DNA of 64,000 nt from Pseudomonas monteilii NBRC 103158 = DSM 14164 (GTDB lineage Bacteria; Pseudomonadota; Gammaproteobacteria; Pseudomonadales; Pseudomonadaceae): assembly GCF_000730605.1 (NCBI RefSeq), contig NZ_BBIS01000052.1, positions 1-64,000 of the forward strand, read 5' to 3'. The notes beneath the pieces are model-generated. The model did not search any database. It saw only the letters and a program-made list of their open reading frames with translations, and was not told the origin of the DNA. A program made the translations under genes and the position numbers. Below are positions 52,122 to 61,623 of the stretch, one piece after another. The stretch's first letter is position 1. Each line of letters begins with the position of its first letter.

Positions 52122-52247
52122 CTTCGGCAGCATTGAAGCCTGCCTGCGGGGTTCTTAGCATCGATTTCAACAGCGATTCGTTGTCCAAGCGGCAAGGGGT
52201 TCGACGCTCCTGTTGCCAATAAAAACAATCATGCTAGGAGATGCACT

Positions 52248-54332
52248 GTGGGTATGAACGGCAAGACCGTGCGCGTAGCGACCGATGTCGGGGGCACCTT
52301 TACCGACCTGGTCTATTTCGAGACAGATCCGGTCAGCGGCCGGCAGACGATCCGCACGGCAAAATCAGACACCACGCCGCCCAATTTCGAGCAGGGCATT
52401 ATCAATGTGCTGAACAAGGCGGATGTGCGCCTGGACGAGGTGGATTTCCTTGCTCATGGCACGACCGTCGTCATCAATGCCTTGACCGAGCGTCGCGGTG
52501 TGCGCACCGGCTTGATCACCACCCAAGGCTTTCGCGACATCCTCGAAATCGCCCGCGCCAACCGCCCGGATTTCTTCAATCTGAAATGGGTGAAACCTGA
52601 GCCTTTTGTGCCGCGTCACCTGCGTCGTGAAATTGCCGGACGCATGCATTGCGATGGGCAGGAACGCGAACCGCTGGATCTGAGCGGGCTTGCCCAACTG
52701 CTCGACGATTTCCGCCGCGAAGGGGTCGAGGCAATCGCGGTGTGCCTGCTGCATGCCTACGCCAACCCCGAGCACGAGTTGGCCGTGCTGGCGCGAGTGC
52801 GGCGTCTATGGCCTGAAGTCTCCGTCGTGGCGTCGCACCAGATCACCCGCGAATGGCGGGAGTATGAGCGCACCAGCACGACGGTCCTGTCGGCCTACGT
52901 GCAGCCCATCGCCGCACGCTACCTCAGCGAACTTGAGCACAGCCTGCGGGATGGCGGTTACAAGGCACCGCTCTACGTCATGCAATCGAACTGTGGCGTC
53001 GACACGGTCGCCCACGCCCGTGAAATACCGATCACCATGGTTGAATCCGGCCCGGCCAGCGGCTTTTGGGCCGCCGCCGAACTGGGTCGATTGATCAATG
53101 AGCCTAACTTGCTCGCCTTGGACATCGGCGGCACCACGGCCAAGTGCTCGCTGATTCGCGAGGGTCAGGTCACGATCAAAACCGACTATTGGATCGAGCG
53201 TGATCGCGTCAGCGCCGGCTATCCGATCATGGTGCCGGTGGTGGACCTGGTCGAAATCGGCAACGGCGGTGGTTCGATCGCCTGGGTCGACGAGTTCGAC
53301 AAGTTGCACGTTGGCCCGCAATCGGCGGGTGCGCAGCCCGGCCCGGCCGCGTATGGCAATGGCGGCACCCGCGCCACCACCACTGACGCCAACCTGGTGC
53401 TGGGGCGCATCAACAAGGACTACTTCTGTGGCGGAGAGCTGCAAGCTGACATGCCAGCGGTGGAGCGCGCGCTGGGTGTGCTGGGCGAAGAGCTGGGGTT
53501 GTCGAGCGTCGAAATCGCCCGCGGCATCGTGCGTATCGCTAACGACAACATGGTCAATGCCCTGAAGCTGGTGTCCCTCAATCGCGGCTACGACCCGCGC
53601 GAATTCACCCTGATCGCCTTTGGTGGCGGTGGTGCCATGCACGCTGTGGCGCTCGGCCAGGAACTGGGCGTGAAGAAGGTGATCATCCCGCGTGGTGCCC
53701 CGGTGTTCTCTGCGTGGGGCATGACCATGTCGGACTTGCGCCGGGACATGTTCGTCAACCGCTTCTTTGAGTGCAACCGTGAAGGCGCGCTGGCCGAAGC
53801 TCAAGCCTTCCTGGACCAGTTGCTACTGAGTGCCCGTGAACAATTTGCAGAGCAGGCGGTTGCGGCGGATCAGGTCGAGCTCTCGGTTCACTGCAAGTTG
53901 CGCTACCAGAACCAGGAGCACTCAGTCGAAGTGCCATTGCTGGCCAACGAACAGATCGCGCTGCACGGGGAGGACATTGCCCAGCGCTTCCACGGGTTGC
54001 ACGAGCAGCACTACAGCTACCGCCTGGACGCGCCATTGGAAATCGTCGGCTTCCACATCGTCGCAGTGGCCCAGATCGGCAAGCTTGATCTGGACGAACT
54101 GCCGGTAACCGGTGCGACGCTGACAGCAGCCCTCAAAGGTCGGCGCCTGGTCGACTATGCACTGGAAGGCCGTCATGAAGCGTGCATCTATGACAACGCC
54201 AAACTGGAGCCGGGCATGACCTTTGACGGCCCAGCGGTGATCGAGGATGCGGGGACGACGATTGTCGTGCATCCACGCAACAGCGTGCGCGTCGACAACC
54301 TCGGCAACATCCACATCACGATCGGCAACTAA
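52248..54332 (+). CDS. hyuA: Hydantoinase/oxoprolinase family protein, A subunit (second locus)
   Basis: A 694-residue HyuA-type protein with RVATDVGGTFTDLVYFETDP (ATP-binding start), LAHGTTVVINALTERRG, LLALDIGGTTAKCSLIREGQ and GNGGGSIAWVDEFDKL. It starts at GTG 52248, seven bases after AGGAG. The gene is only distantly related to the copy at 38670. Substrates of the family are cyclic amides or ureides (hydantoins, oxoproline, caprolactam-like compounds). The exact compound is unknown. Confidence 0.87.
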   Translation: MGMNGKTVRVATDVGGTFTDLVYFETDPVSGRQTIRTAKSDTTPPNFEQGIINVLNKADVRLDEVDFLAHGTTVVINALTERRGVRTGLITTQGFRDILEIARANRPDFFNLKWVKPEPFVPRHLRREIAGRMHCDGQEREPLDLSGLAQLLDDFRREGVEAIAVCLLHAYANPEHELAVLARVRRLWPEVSVVASHQITREWREYERTSTTVLSAYVQPIAARYLSELEHSLRDGGYKAPLYVMQSNCGVDTVAHAREIPITMVESGPASGFWAAAELGRLINEPNLLALDIGGTTAKCSLIREGQVTIKTDYWIERDRVSAGYPIMVPVVDLVEIGNGGGSIAWVDEFDKLHVGPQSAGAQPGPAAYGNGGTRATTTDANLVLGRINKDYFCGGELQADMPAVERALGVLGEELGLSSVEIARGIVRIANDNMVNALKLVSLNRGYDPREFTLIAFGGGGAMHAVALGQELGVKKVIIPRGAPVFSAWGMTMSDLRRDMFVNRFFECNREGALAEAQAFLDQLLLSAREQFAEQAVAADQVELSVHCKLRYQNQEHSVEVPLLANEQIALHGEDIAQRFHGLHEQHYSYRLDAPLEIVGFHIVAVAQIGKLDLDELPVTGATLTAALKGRRLVDYALEGRHEACIYDNAKLEPGMTFDGPAVIEDAGTTIVVHPRNSVRVDNLGNIHITIGN

Positions 54333-54345
54333 CGGGAGCAGGGCG

Positions 54346-56004
54346 ATGAGCAGCGTTGATATTTTTACCCTGGAGATCATCCAGAACTCGCTTCAAGCAA
54401 TTGCTGATGAGATGTTTGCGGCCATGCGCAAGGCGGCCATGAGCCCGGTGATCTACGAAGTGCTCGATATGGGCACCGGCATCACCGACGCCCAGGGCAA
54501 CATCGCGAGTTCCGGCGCGGGCATCCCGGCCTTTGTCGGGGTGCTCGACAAGGCGGTACGGCAGATCCTCAACGAGCACGCCGAGCCGGGTGATATCGAG
54601 GACGGCGATGTCTTTATCACCAACGATCCGCACAGCGGTGGGGTCACTCACCTCAACGATGTGGTGCTGGCCATGCCGGTGTTCGCCGACGGTCAGATCA
54701 TTGCCTGGACCGCGAACATCGCCCATTGGAACGATGTCGGCGGTATGGTGCCTGGCTCGTTGTCCACCGAGGCGACGGAGATTTTCCAGGAGGGCTTGCG
54801 TCTGGCCTCGGTGAAACTGATTGGCAAAGGCCAACCGATCCGATCGGTCCTGCAGATTCTGCGGGCCAACACGCGTATGCCCGACTTTATGGAAGGCGAT
54901 CTGTGGGCGGCCATCGCGGCAGCGCGGGGTGGCGCTGCGCGGATTGTCGAGTTGAGTAAAAAGTACGGCACGCAGTTGTTCCTAAGCGCGGTCGAGGACT
55001 TCATGACTCTGGGTGAGAAGGTCTCGCTCAGGGCATTGCTGGACGCGCCGCGTGGCCGCTTCAGCATGGAAGAAGTCCAGGATGATGGCCAGGTATTTAA
55101 GGTCGTGGTGGACATCACCGAGACGCAGATGACCGTCGATCTGCGTGACAACCCGGCGCAGGCGGTTGGCCCTACCAACTTGAGTCGCGACGGCACCGTG
55201 GTTGCGGCACAGATGGCCTTCAAGGCGGTCACAGCACCGCAGGGCGTGACCAACGGCGGTACATTCCGCCCGCTGCAGGTGTTGACCCGGCCAGGTTCGC
55301 TGTTCGATGCCCAGGCCCCTGCGGCCGAAGGTTTTTACTTCGAGAACCTGATCCGCGTGCATGATCTGATCCTGCGCTGCCTGGCCCGGCAGATGCCTGA
55401 GCGCTTGCCGGCGGGTAATTTCGCTTCGGTTTGCGCCACCATCATTGGCGGTGTGCACCCCGACACGGGGCGCACGTTCACTTTGGTTGAACCGGAGATT
55501 GGCGGCTGGGGGGCAGAGCAGGGGCGTGATGGTAACAATGCGGTTTATTCGGGCCTGCACGGCGAAACCTATAACTGTCCGGTCGAAGTCTGCGAAGCGC
55601 GCTATGGACTGTACGTTGAGTGCATGACCCTGAACGATGAGCCGGGAGGGCATGGCCAGTACCGAGGCGGCCAGGGCATCCGCATCGATTACCGGGTGCG
55701 TTCCGAGGGGACATTCCTCACCTGTGGTTACACCCGCTCCGTTGTAGCCCCGTGGGGACTTGAAGGGGGCGCCGAGGGTTCGCCCAACTATATCGAAGTG
55801 GTGCGCAAAGACGGCCGCAGCGAACGACACGCCATGGCCAGCGGGGTGATGTTGAGCGCCGGTGACATCGTTCGTGTTCGCACGGGGGCAGGCGGAGGCT
55901 ATGGCGATCCGGCGTTGCGCAGTCGCGAGGCGGTTATCGAGGATCTGAAGAACGGCTACCTCAGCACCGAGACCGCCAGTGCCGTTTATGGCGTGCGGGC
56001 TTGA
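54346..56004 (+). CDS. hyuB: Hydantoinase B/oxoprolinase family protein (second locus)
   Basis: A 552-residue HyuB-type subunit. It starts DIFTLEIIQNSLQAIADEMF and contains VFITNDPHSGGVTHLNDVVL (conserved D/H metal region) and GGYGDPALRSREA near the end. It follows hyuA by 13 bases with GGGAGCAGGG in front, one transcription unit. The enzyme pair should use ATP to open a ring. The sequence keeps the SPVIYEVLDMGTGITDAQGN stretch of short HyuB proteins. Confidence 0.87.
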   Translation: MSSVDIFTLEIIQNSLQAIADEMFAAMRKAAMSPVIYEVLDMGTGITDAQGNIASSGAGIPAFVGVLDKAVRQILNEHAEPGDIEDGDVFITNDPHSGGVTHLNDVVLAMPVFADGQIIAWTANIAHWNDVGGMVPGSLSTEATEIFQEGLRLASVKLIGKGQPIRSVLQILRANTRMPDFMEGDLWAAIAAARGGAARIVELSKKYGTQLFLSAVEDFMTLGEKVSLRALLDAPRGRFSMEEVQDDGQVFKVVVDITETQMTVDLRDNPAQAVGPTNLSRDGTVVAAQMAFKAVTAPQGVTNGGTFRPLQVLTRPGSLFDAQAPAAEGFYFENLIRVHDLILRCLARQMPERLPAGNFASVCATIIGGVHPDTGRTFTLVEPEIGGWGAEQGRDGNNAVYSGLHGETYNCPVEVCEARYGLYVECMTLNDEPGGHGQYRGGQGIRIDYRVRSEGTFLTCGYTRSVVAPWGLEGGAEGSPNYIEVVRKDGRSERHAMASGVMLSAGDIVRVRTGAGGGYGDPALRSREAVIEDLKNGYLSTETASAVYGVRA

Positions 56005-56031
56005 AAAGGCTTGAGTCGGGAGACCTGAACC

Positions 56032-57417
56032 ATGTTTTCGAAACACACCTACATTCAGCGTCGGCAAGCGTTGCGCGAGCGCTTGAGCGGTGGCCTTGTG
56101 TTGCTCCCCGGCAACCTCGATGCGCCGATCAACTTCGCCCATAACGTCTATCCGTTTCGCCAGGACAGCAGTTTTGCGTACTTTTTTGGTGTCAGCAGAC
56201 CAGGGCTCAATGGGCTCATCGACCTTGATGACGGTGGCGAAAGTGTTTTTGCCGACGAGGTCAGCCTTGATGACAGTATTTGGGTAGGCACTGGAATCTC
56301 CCTGGCCCAGCAATGTGCGGCGGCGGGTTGCAGTACCTTGCAACCCTCGGCCGACTTGCAGGCGGTTGTCGGCAAGGCACTTAAGCAAGGTCGCAACGTT
56401 CATTACCTACCGCCATATCGTGCTGAAACCACCGTGTTGCTGGCCCGGCTGCTGGGGCTCTCAGCCGATGAAGTCGCCGCCCACGCCTCGCCAACGTTGA
56501 TCGCGGCGGTGGTTGGCCTGCGTGAAATCAAGGACGCCGGTGAAATCGAGCAGATCGATCGAGCCCTGGGGGTGGCCAACGAAATGCACCTGGCCGCGAT
56601 GAGGACGACCCGACCTGGGGTGTTGGAGCGTGAAATCGTTGCGGCAATGCGTGGCGTGTTAGGACGTCACGGGTTGCAGGAGGCCTATCAACCCGTGTTC
56701 ACCCGACATGGCGAGATTCTGCATAACCTTGAGTACGGCAATCGTCTGGAGGCCGGCGACCTGGTGGTGAACGATGCCGGGGCATCCAGCTTGCTGGGCT
56801 ATGCCAGCGACGTTACCCGCACACTGCCGGTGAGCGGGCGGTTCCTCCCGCACCAGCGTGAGTTGTACGAACTGCTGGTACGGGTCCAGGAAGATGCCAT
56901 TGCGACGATGCGCCCGGGTATTGCGTTTGCAGAGGTGCACCGGCTTGCAGCGCTGCGCATGGTCGAGGGTATGACCGAGCTGGGCTTCTTCAAGGGCGAC
57001 GCGGCGCAGGTGGTGGAATCGGGCGCTTACGCTCTGTGCTTTCCCCATGGACTGGGGCACCAGCTGGGGTTGGATGTCCATGACATGGAAGCCTTGGGCG
57101 AAGACTGCGTGGGCTATGACAAGGCCGTTTCGCGCAGCCGTCTTTTCGGTCTGTGCAACCTGCGCATGGGCAAGCGCTTGCAGGTGGGCATGGTGCTGAC
57201 GGTGGAACCCGGGATCTACTTTATCCCGGGCCTGATCGAGCAGTGGCAGGCAGAAAAGCGTCATGCAGGGCTGATCTGTTTTGAGCGCTTCAAGGCCTAT
57301 TGCGGTTTCGGCGGTATGCGCGTCGAGGACGTGGTCACGGTCAGTGCACACGCGGCCAGGGTGCTGGGGCCGTCAACGCCCAAACACACGGACGATATCG
57401 AAGCCGCGATGTCGTGA
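56032..57417 (+). CDS. M24-family metallopeptidase (Xaa-Pro aminopeptidase type)
   Basis: A 461-residue pita-bread-fold enzyme. Two-metal ligands are visible: D in VVNDAGASSLLGY, D in YASDVTRTLP, H in GLGHQLGLDVHD, E in TVEPGIYF and E in MRVEDVV. The N-terminal creatinase-like domain begins KHTYIQRRQALRERL. The family includes Xaa-Pro aminopeptidase, prolidase and creatinase. In an operon with a ring-opening enzyme it may cleave the opened product, possibly an N-substituted amino acid. Confidence 0.87.
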   Translation: MFSKHTYIQRRQALRERLSGGLVLLPGNLDAPINFAHNVYPFRQDSSFAYFFGVSRPGLNGLIDLDDGGESVFADEVSLDDSIWVGTGISLAQQCAAAGCSTLQPSADLQAVVGKALKQGRNVHYLPPYRAETTVLLARLLGLSADEVAAHASPTLIAAVVGLREIKDAGEIEQIDRALGVANEMHLAAMRTTRPGVLEREIVAAMRGVLGRHGLQEAYQPVFTRHGEILHNLEYGNRLEAGDLVVNDAGASSLLGYASDVTRTLPVSGRFLPHQRELYELLVRVQEDAIATMRPGIAFAEVHRLAALRMVEGMTELGFFKGDAAQVVESGAYALCFPHGLGHQLGLDVHDMEALGEDCVGYDKAVSRSRLFGLCNLRMGKRLQVGMVLTVEPGIYFIPGLIEQWQAEKRHAGLICFERFKAYCGFGGMRVEDVVTVSAHAARVLGPSTPKHTDDIEAAMS

Positions 57418-57473
57418 GTGAAGGCGGTCGGGCACGGCCGCCCATTACAAGAGCAACAACAAGAGAATAAGTG

Positions 57474-58364
57474 ATGAAACTTCGCAAATTGTCGTGCTTA
57501 GGCGCGCTGGGTCCGCTCGGCCTGACGTTGAGCCAGGTTACCCCGGCGCAGGCCGATCAGTTCATCGGCTTCGCCCAGCCAGGTGTTCCAGGTTCCTGGG
57601 CGCTTGAGTCATTTCCGGTGATTAATCGCACCGCCGAAGGCGATGTCCGGGTCTCCTCCAACACCGTGCTGGCTTACTTCACCGAAACCGGGCTGACCGG
57701 CACGCAACGGGACCAATGGGAATTCTGGGTAGGCGCCATACCTGGCTACACCGACACCGATGCAGGCGGTGGCAAGAGTGGTTGGGACATTGCCGCACCC
57801 AATATCGGCATCGAGTACTACTACAACATCGTCGAACCTACTGCACCGTGGGGGTCGCCAGACTATGTGACGTTTTGGACCAGTCCGACCCTGATGGTCG
57901 AGTTTCCTAACGGCAACCATGACACCGAGGGCTACGGCGCAGGTTACAACCGTTACGCCTATAGCTTGAGCATTGCCAACTATTTGCAGGTCGGGAAATT
58001 CGGCGTGACCTTCACACCCGTTGGCATCTACTACGCCGAAAAAAACCGCAACGCCACGGACTTCGGTGAGGGCGACCCTAAACACCTGCGCGGTGGGGTG
58101 AGCCTATGGCTGGCCGATATCGCCGCGGGCTATCTGGTCACCGACGACCTGTGGCTTGGAGTACACCACGTCTACAACATCAACAACCGCTCGGCCTCGG
58201 ATTTTGAAGAGTCGCGAGAAGGCAAGGTTGGGCCGTCCATGACGTACACCGGCTGGGCCAAGCAGGGCGTTTTTGTCTCGGCCAACCTGAACTTCGATTA
58301 CTACCACACCGACAACCTGCCGTACTCCAACTCGCTGACCATGGCATTGGTCAAGAGCTTCTAG
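57474..58364 (+). CDS. Outer-membrane channel of the phenol-degradation (MetA-like) family
   Basis: A 296-residue protein with a signal peptide (about 1-28, ending AQA) and many alternating aromatic strands, ending SLTMALVKSF with a C-terminal phenylalanine typical of outer-membrane beta-barrels. Features such as YSLSIANYLQVGKFGVTFTP and DFEESREGKVGPSMTYTGWA match the phenol_MetA_deg family. It likely lets the substrate cross the outer membrane. It is in the same operon as hyuA, hyuB and the racemase. Confidence 0.78.
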   Translation: MKLRKLSCLGALGPLGLTLSQVTPAQADQFIGFAQPGVPGSWALESFPVINRTAEGDVRVSSNTVLAYFTETGLTGTQRDQWEFWVGAIPGYTDTDAGGGKSGWDIAAPNIGIEYYYNIVEPTAPWGSPDYVTFWTSPTLMVEFPNGNHDTEGYGAGYNRYAYSLSIANYLQVGKFGVTFTPVGIYYAEKNRNATDFGEGDPKHLRGGVSLWLADIAAGYLVTDDLWLGVHHVYNINNRSASDFEESREGKVGPSMTYTGWAKQGVFVSANLNFDYYHTDNLPYSNSLTMALVKSF

Positions 58365-58384
58365 CCTCTGAAGGAATTAAAGAA

Positions 58385-59206
58385 ATGAGCACATTCTTGA
58401 CCTCTGCCGAGCCGCAGGATGTTCCAGTTTGCGTGCGTTGGCTGAACCCCATCGGTAACGCCACCTTCGATGAACCCATTGCCCAGCTGCTGCGCTCGAT
58501 CAAGCAGCCTTCCACCCAGGTCGAGGTGATCTCCCTGGACATGCACCCCAGCCCTACACACCTGGAGTACCGCAGTTACGAGGCGTTGATCTATGAGCGC
58601 AGCGTGCGGATTGCCAGAGATTGTGCCGAGAGCAACGTCGATGCCCTAGTGTTGGGCTGTTTCTATGATCCGGTCCTTGATGATGCCCGTGAGATCTCAG
58701 GTCAAACCGTTGTCGTCGGCCCTTGCCAGGCGAGCCTGCAGGTGGCGGCCAATCTGGCCAATCGCTACTCGATCATCGTAGGGCGCAACAAGTGGATCGA
58801 GCAGATGAGTGCACGCGTTCGCGCATGTGGCGCTGGCGACCGGCTGGCTTCGATGCGCCCATTGGGGATGGGCGTCGACGAGTTCCAGCGTGACCACGCG
58901 CTGACCCGCCGGCGCATCATCGAGCAGGCCCGGCGCGCAGTCGAGGAAGACGGTGCCGAAGCCATCATCCTCGGCTGCACCATTGAGTTTGGCTTCTTCG
59001 AACAGGTGCAAGCGCAGATTGGCGTTCCGGTCATTGACCCGGTGGTAGCAGCATTCAAGGTCGCTGAGTCGCTGGCAGGGATGAAGCGCCGATTTGGTTG
59101 GGTGCCGAGTCGGGTAGGCAGCTGTGAGCCGCCGCCAGAAGTCGAAATTCAAGCATTCGGTTTGTTCCAAAGCCCAGTGCCCATCGGTAACTGCGTCAAG
59201 GCCTGA
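58385..59206 (+). CDS. Asp/Glu/hydantoin racemase-family protein
   Basis: A 273-residue protein with two cysteine sites in the racemase pattern: LVLGCFYDP and ILGCTIEFGFF. The start VCVRWLNPIGNATFDEP has the family's NP motif. Hydantoin racemases interconvert D- and L-5-substituted hydantoins, so this gene supports a chiral ring substrate. It comes 20 bases after the outer-membrane gene and is followed by a terminator. Confidence 0.82.
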   Translation: MSTFLTSAEPQDVPVCVRWLNPIGNATFDEPIAQLLRSIKQPSTQVEVISLDMHPSPTHLEYRSYEALIYERSVRIARDCAESNVDALVLGCFYDPVLDDAREISGQTVVVGPCQASLQVAANLANRYSIIVGRNKWIEQMSARVRACGAGDRLASMRPLGMGVDEFQRDHALTRRRIIEQARRAVEEDGAEAIILGCTIEFGFFEQVQAQIGVPVIDPVVAAFKVAESLAGMKRRFGWVPSRVGSCEPPPEVEIQAFGLFQSPVPIGNCVKA

Positions 59207-59219
59207 TCCACTACCGTGA

Positions 59220-59255
59220 GCAGAGCCCGGCCAGTTGCCGGCTCTGCCGCTTTTT
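59220..59255 (+). terminator. Terminator after the racemase gene
   Basis: GCAGAGCC and GGCTCTGC pair around an inner CGGC/GCCG stem and are followed by CGCTTTTT. The next gene starts 13 bases later, so it may be a partial (attenuating) terminator. Confidence 0.75.
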
Positions 59256-59268
59256 AGGATGACCGTTC

Positions 59269-60633
59269 ATGAGCCAACTTTCCTCAGCCATTACTACAGA
59301 ACCCACCGCTACACATAACCGCAGCGCGCAACCGGGGCTTTCCGTAGGCCAGGTGTTCGAGAACTTCCCGCTGACGCGGGAGCACCTGAAAAGCTGTCTG
59401 GGATTGTTCTTTGTGTTCGCCATCGAAGCCTGGGAGATGATGATCATCGTCTACACAGCGCTTTTGATCGGCAAGGATTTTCAACTCGACGCGCTGGCAA
59501 CCGGCAACCTGATCGGTGCCATTTTTGTCGGCATGCTTATTGGCTCATTGGTATGGGGCAGGCTCTCCGAGCGGCTTGGGCGCAAGCGCTCGATTATCTT
59601 GAGTATGGTGATGTATGGCGCCATTTCGCTGCTGAGTGCTTTCGCACCCAATTACCCGGTGTTTTATCTGTTGCGTTTGCTCAGCGGGGTCGCAGCCGTC
59701 GGTATGCTGGTAGTGACCTTTGCCCATTTCGAAGAGCTATTGCCGGTGAAGGTGCGCGGCGCCTGTACGGTCTATCTAACCTCGGGTTGGCCGGTTGGCG
59801 TGCTGCTGGCACTGGGCGCGACGGTCTGGCTGATGCCGTTGGGCTGGCGAACCATTATTGCCGTCAGTTCGTTGGGTAGCCTCTGGGCCATTGCGGTTGC
59901 CTATTGGGTGCCGGAGTCGCCGTACTGGCTGGCATCGGTTGGTCGCCAGGCCGAGGCGCGTGCGGTCATCGCCAGGCTCAGCCGAGGGGCGGTCCAGTTA
60001 CCCAGCGGATACGAACTGCGGGTTGAAAAAACCTTGCGAGGTACCCACCGCGAATTGTTTTCTGCGGGTATGGGCAAAACCAGCCTGCTGCAGATCGCGG
60101 TCAACTTCACCTTTTCCTGGGGTTACTGGGGGCTGCAAACGTGGTTGCCGACGTTGCTGCAGCAGCGCGGTTTGAGCTTGCCGCAAAGCTATGGGTTCAT
60201 TGCCTTCTCGGCGCTTTGCATGATCCCCGGCTACATGATGGCGTCGTACCTCACCAGCCGTCTGGGGCGCAAAAAGGTCGTGGTGTCGTTCATCGGCGCG
60301 GCGGTTCTGGCGGGGTACGGCTTCGCCAATGCGCAAACGCTGGAAACGCTCTATCTGAGTAATTTCGCCCTGGCATTTTTCAGCATGGGCGCCTGGGGCG
60401 TGTGGGACACCTGGGTCGGTGAACTGTATCCCACGCGTTTGCGCGTGCTGGGCTATAGCTGGGCGGTTTTCTCTCAGCGGGTGGCGAACATTCTGGCGCC
60501 GAGCCTGATCGGCGTGCTAGTGGCCTTCGGCACCTCATTCAACATGACCACCACCCTGATCAATGGCTTCATGCTGGCGAGCGTATTGCTGGCGCTGTTG
60601 ATCCCCGAGACCGAGGGTGAGCGATTGCATTGA
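59269..60633 (+). CDS. MFS transporter (SV2/NiaP-like)
   Basis: A 454-residue 12-helix MFS protein. It has an acidic first helix (FFVFAIEAWEMMIIVYTALL), WGRLSERLGRKRSIIL between helices 2 and 3, the RGAC signature before helix 5, and GELYPTRLRVLGYSWAVF. It belongs with the SV2/NiaP and aromatic-acid carriers. It likely imports the substrate of the operon through the inner membrane. Confidence 0.85.
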   Translation: MSQLSSAITTEPTATHNRSAQPGLSVGQVFENFPLTREHLKSCLGLFFVFAIEAWEMMIIVYTALLIGKDFQLDALATGNLIGAIFVGMLIGSLVWGRLSERLGRKRSIILSMVMYGAISLLSAFAPNYPVFYLLRLLSGVAAVGMLVVTFAHFEELLPVKVRGACTVYLTSGWPVGVLLALGATVWLMPLGWRTIIAVSSLGSLWAIAVAYWVPESPYWLASVGRQAEARAVIARLSRGAVQLPSGYELRVEKTLRGTHRELFSAGMGKTSLLQIAVNFTFSWGYWGLQTWLPTLLQQRGLSLPQSYGFIAFSALCMIPGYMMASYLTSRLGRKKVVVSFIGAAVLAGYGFANAQTLETLYLSNFALAFFSMGAWGVWDTWVGELYPTRLRVLGYSWAVFSQRVANILAPSLIGVLVAFGTSFNMTTTLINGFMLASVLLALLIPETEGERLH

Positions 60634-60700
60634 TGGCGCGGTGAGCCAACCTACGGGTCGCTGCCCGCGGCAGCGACGCTTCAGATTCAAGGAGAACTAC

Positions 60701-61477
60701 ATGTCAGCAGCAGGCACCTGGATAAACGAATACGGCTCGATCATGACCTTGGTGAGCGTAGGTAATAGCTTAAGGGGCGTGTACCAATCGTCGACTGGCT
60801 CTGTCGGTACGTATGAAGTGTTCGGTATACAGACCGCAGAAGCCGCGACAACATTGCAAGGGCAGCCATTGGCATTGGCTATTTCCTGGCATTCAATCGA
60901 TGAGGCAGTCGCAGACCCAAGCTGGCATTGGAGCTCTGGCTTGTGCGGCCAGATCAGTTATCAGGATGGCCAGGAAGTCATGGTATTGGCGCACGCTCTG
61001 GTGGCCTCAAGCGATTTTCCTGAGGTGTCAGGGGTGGGAACCTACCTCGATAAATTGACGTACAGACGAGTGTCGCCGCAAGCATTCGATCTGGTGCTCA
61101 ATGACCACCACGAAACACTGGAAAATGCGTTGGCGGGTAGATGGTTGGCCTCTGATGGCAGCCTGACGTTGCGCGTGGACGCCATTCGCGACAGTCGGCT
61201 TGGCTTTGTTTCGGGCAGCATTGCTTCGCAGTTCGGCACGCATGAAATCATCGGTTTCACTGATTTACATGCGTCCACTGCTGACCTTCCCCAGCAGTCC
61301 GTTACCTTGGTCGCCGCTACGTCAGCAGCGCAGGTGATGGCGCTGTCAGGCACCCTCGATACATTGGTAGACCGGCTGAGCTTACTGGAAATGACAAGTG
61401 CACCGACGGCACCAAGTTCTACTTATTGCCAGACCCAGGTGACCTCGACGGTTTACAACCGGTATCTCGCTCAATGA
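60701..61477 (+). CDS. Protein with two avidin-like repeats, cytosolic
   Basis: A 258-residue protein. Domain 1 (about 5-123) aligns with avidin/streptavidin: GTWINEYGS, LRGVYQSSTG, ALAISW, WHWSSGLCGQ, VGTYLDKLTY. Biotin-contacting counterparts kept are N9, S13, Y28, S30, W63 and W77; D117 is a candidate for streptavidin D128. The tryptophan of the W108 position appears to be alanine and that of W120 phenylalanine (F106). Domain 2 (about 145-240) is a worn repeat (GRWLASDGSLTLRVD, VSGSIAS, DRLSLLE). There is no signal peptide, unlike most avidins. AAGGAG lies six bases before the ATG. It is co-directional with the hydantoinase genes. It may bind a ring-shaped ureide; this is inferred, not shown. 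Confidence 0.8.
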   Translation: MSAAGTWINEYGSIMTLVSVGNSLRGVYQSSTGSVGTYEVFGIQTAEAATTLQGQPLALAISWHSIDEAVADPSWHWSSGLCGQISYQDGQEVMVLAHALVASSDFPEVSGVGTYLDKLTYRRVSPQAFDLVLNDHHETLENALAGRWLASDGSLTLRVDAIRDSRLGFVSGSIASQFGTHEIIGFTDLHASTADLPQQSVTLVAATSAAQVMALSGTLDTLVDRLSLLEMTSAPTAPSSTYCQTQVTSTVYNRYLAQ

Positions 61478-61491
61478 CTCTTTTTCGCCGG

Positions 61492-61500
61492 CCCCCCCCC
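61492..61500. repeat. Nine-C homopolymer run
   Basis: A run of nine C lies behind the avidin-like gene, between two GGCC blocks. It could be length-variable. No gene is affected. Confidence 0.6.
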
Positions 61501-61623
61501 AGGCCGCAGACGCCATGTAATCGGTTGAGCCGATAGAGACCTTCAAACAATCGATTTGAGCTATGTGGCCGTGGCGCTGAGTATGACGACACCTTCCAAC
61601 AACAATAAAACCAAGGAGTCGTC

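Noticed and set aside
54982..56403. A 473-codon open frame on the minus strand
   Set aside because: Antisense shadow of the second hyuB and the M24 peptidase gene.
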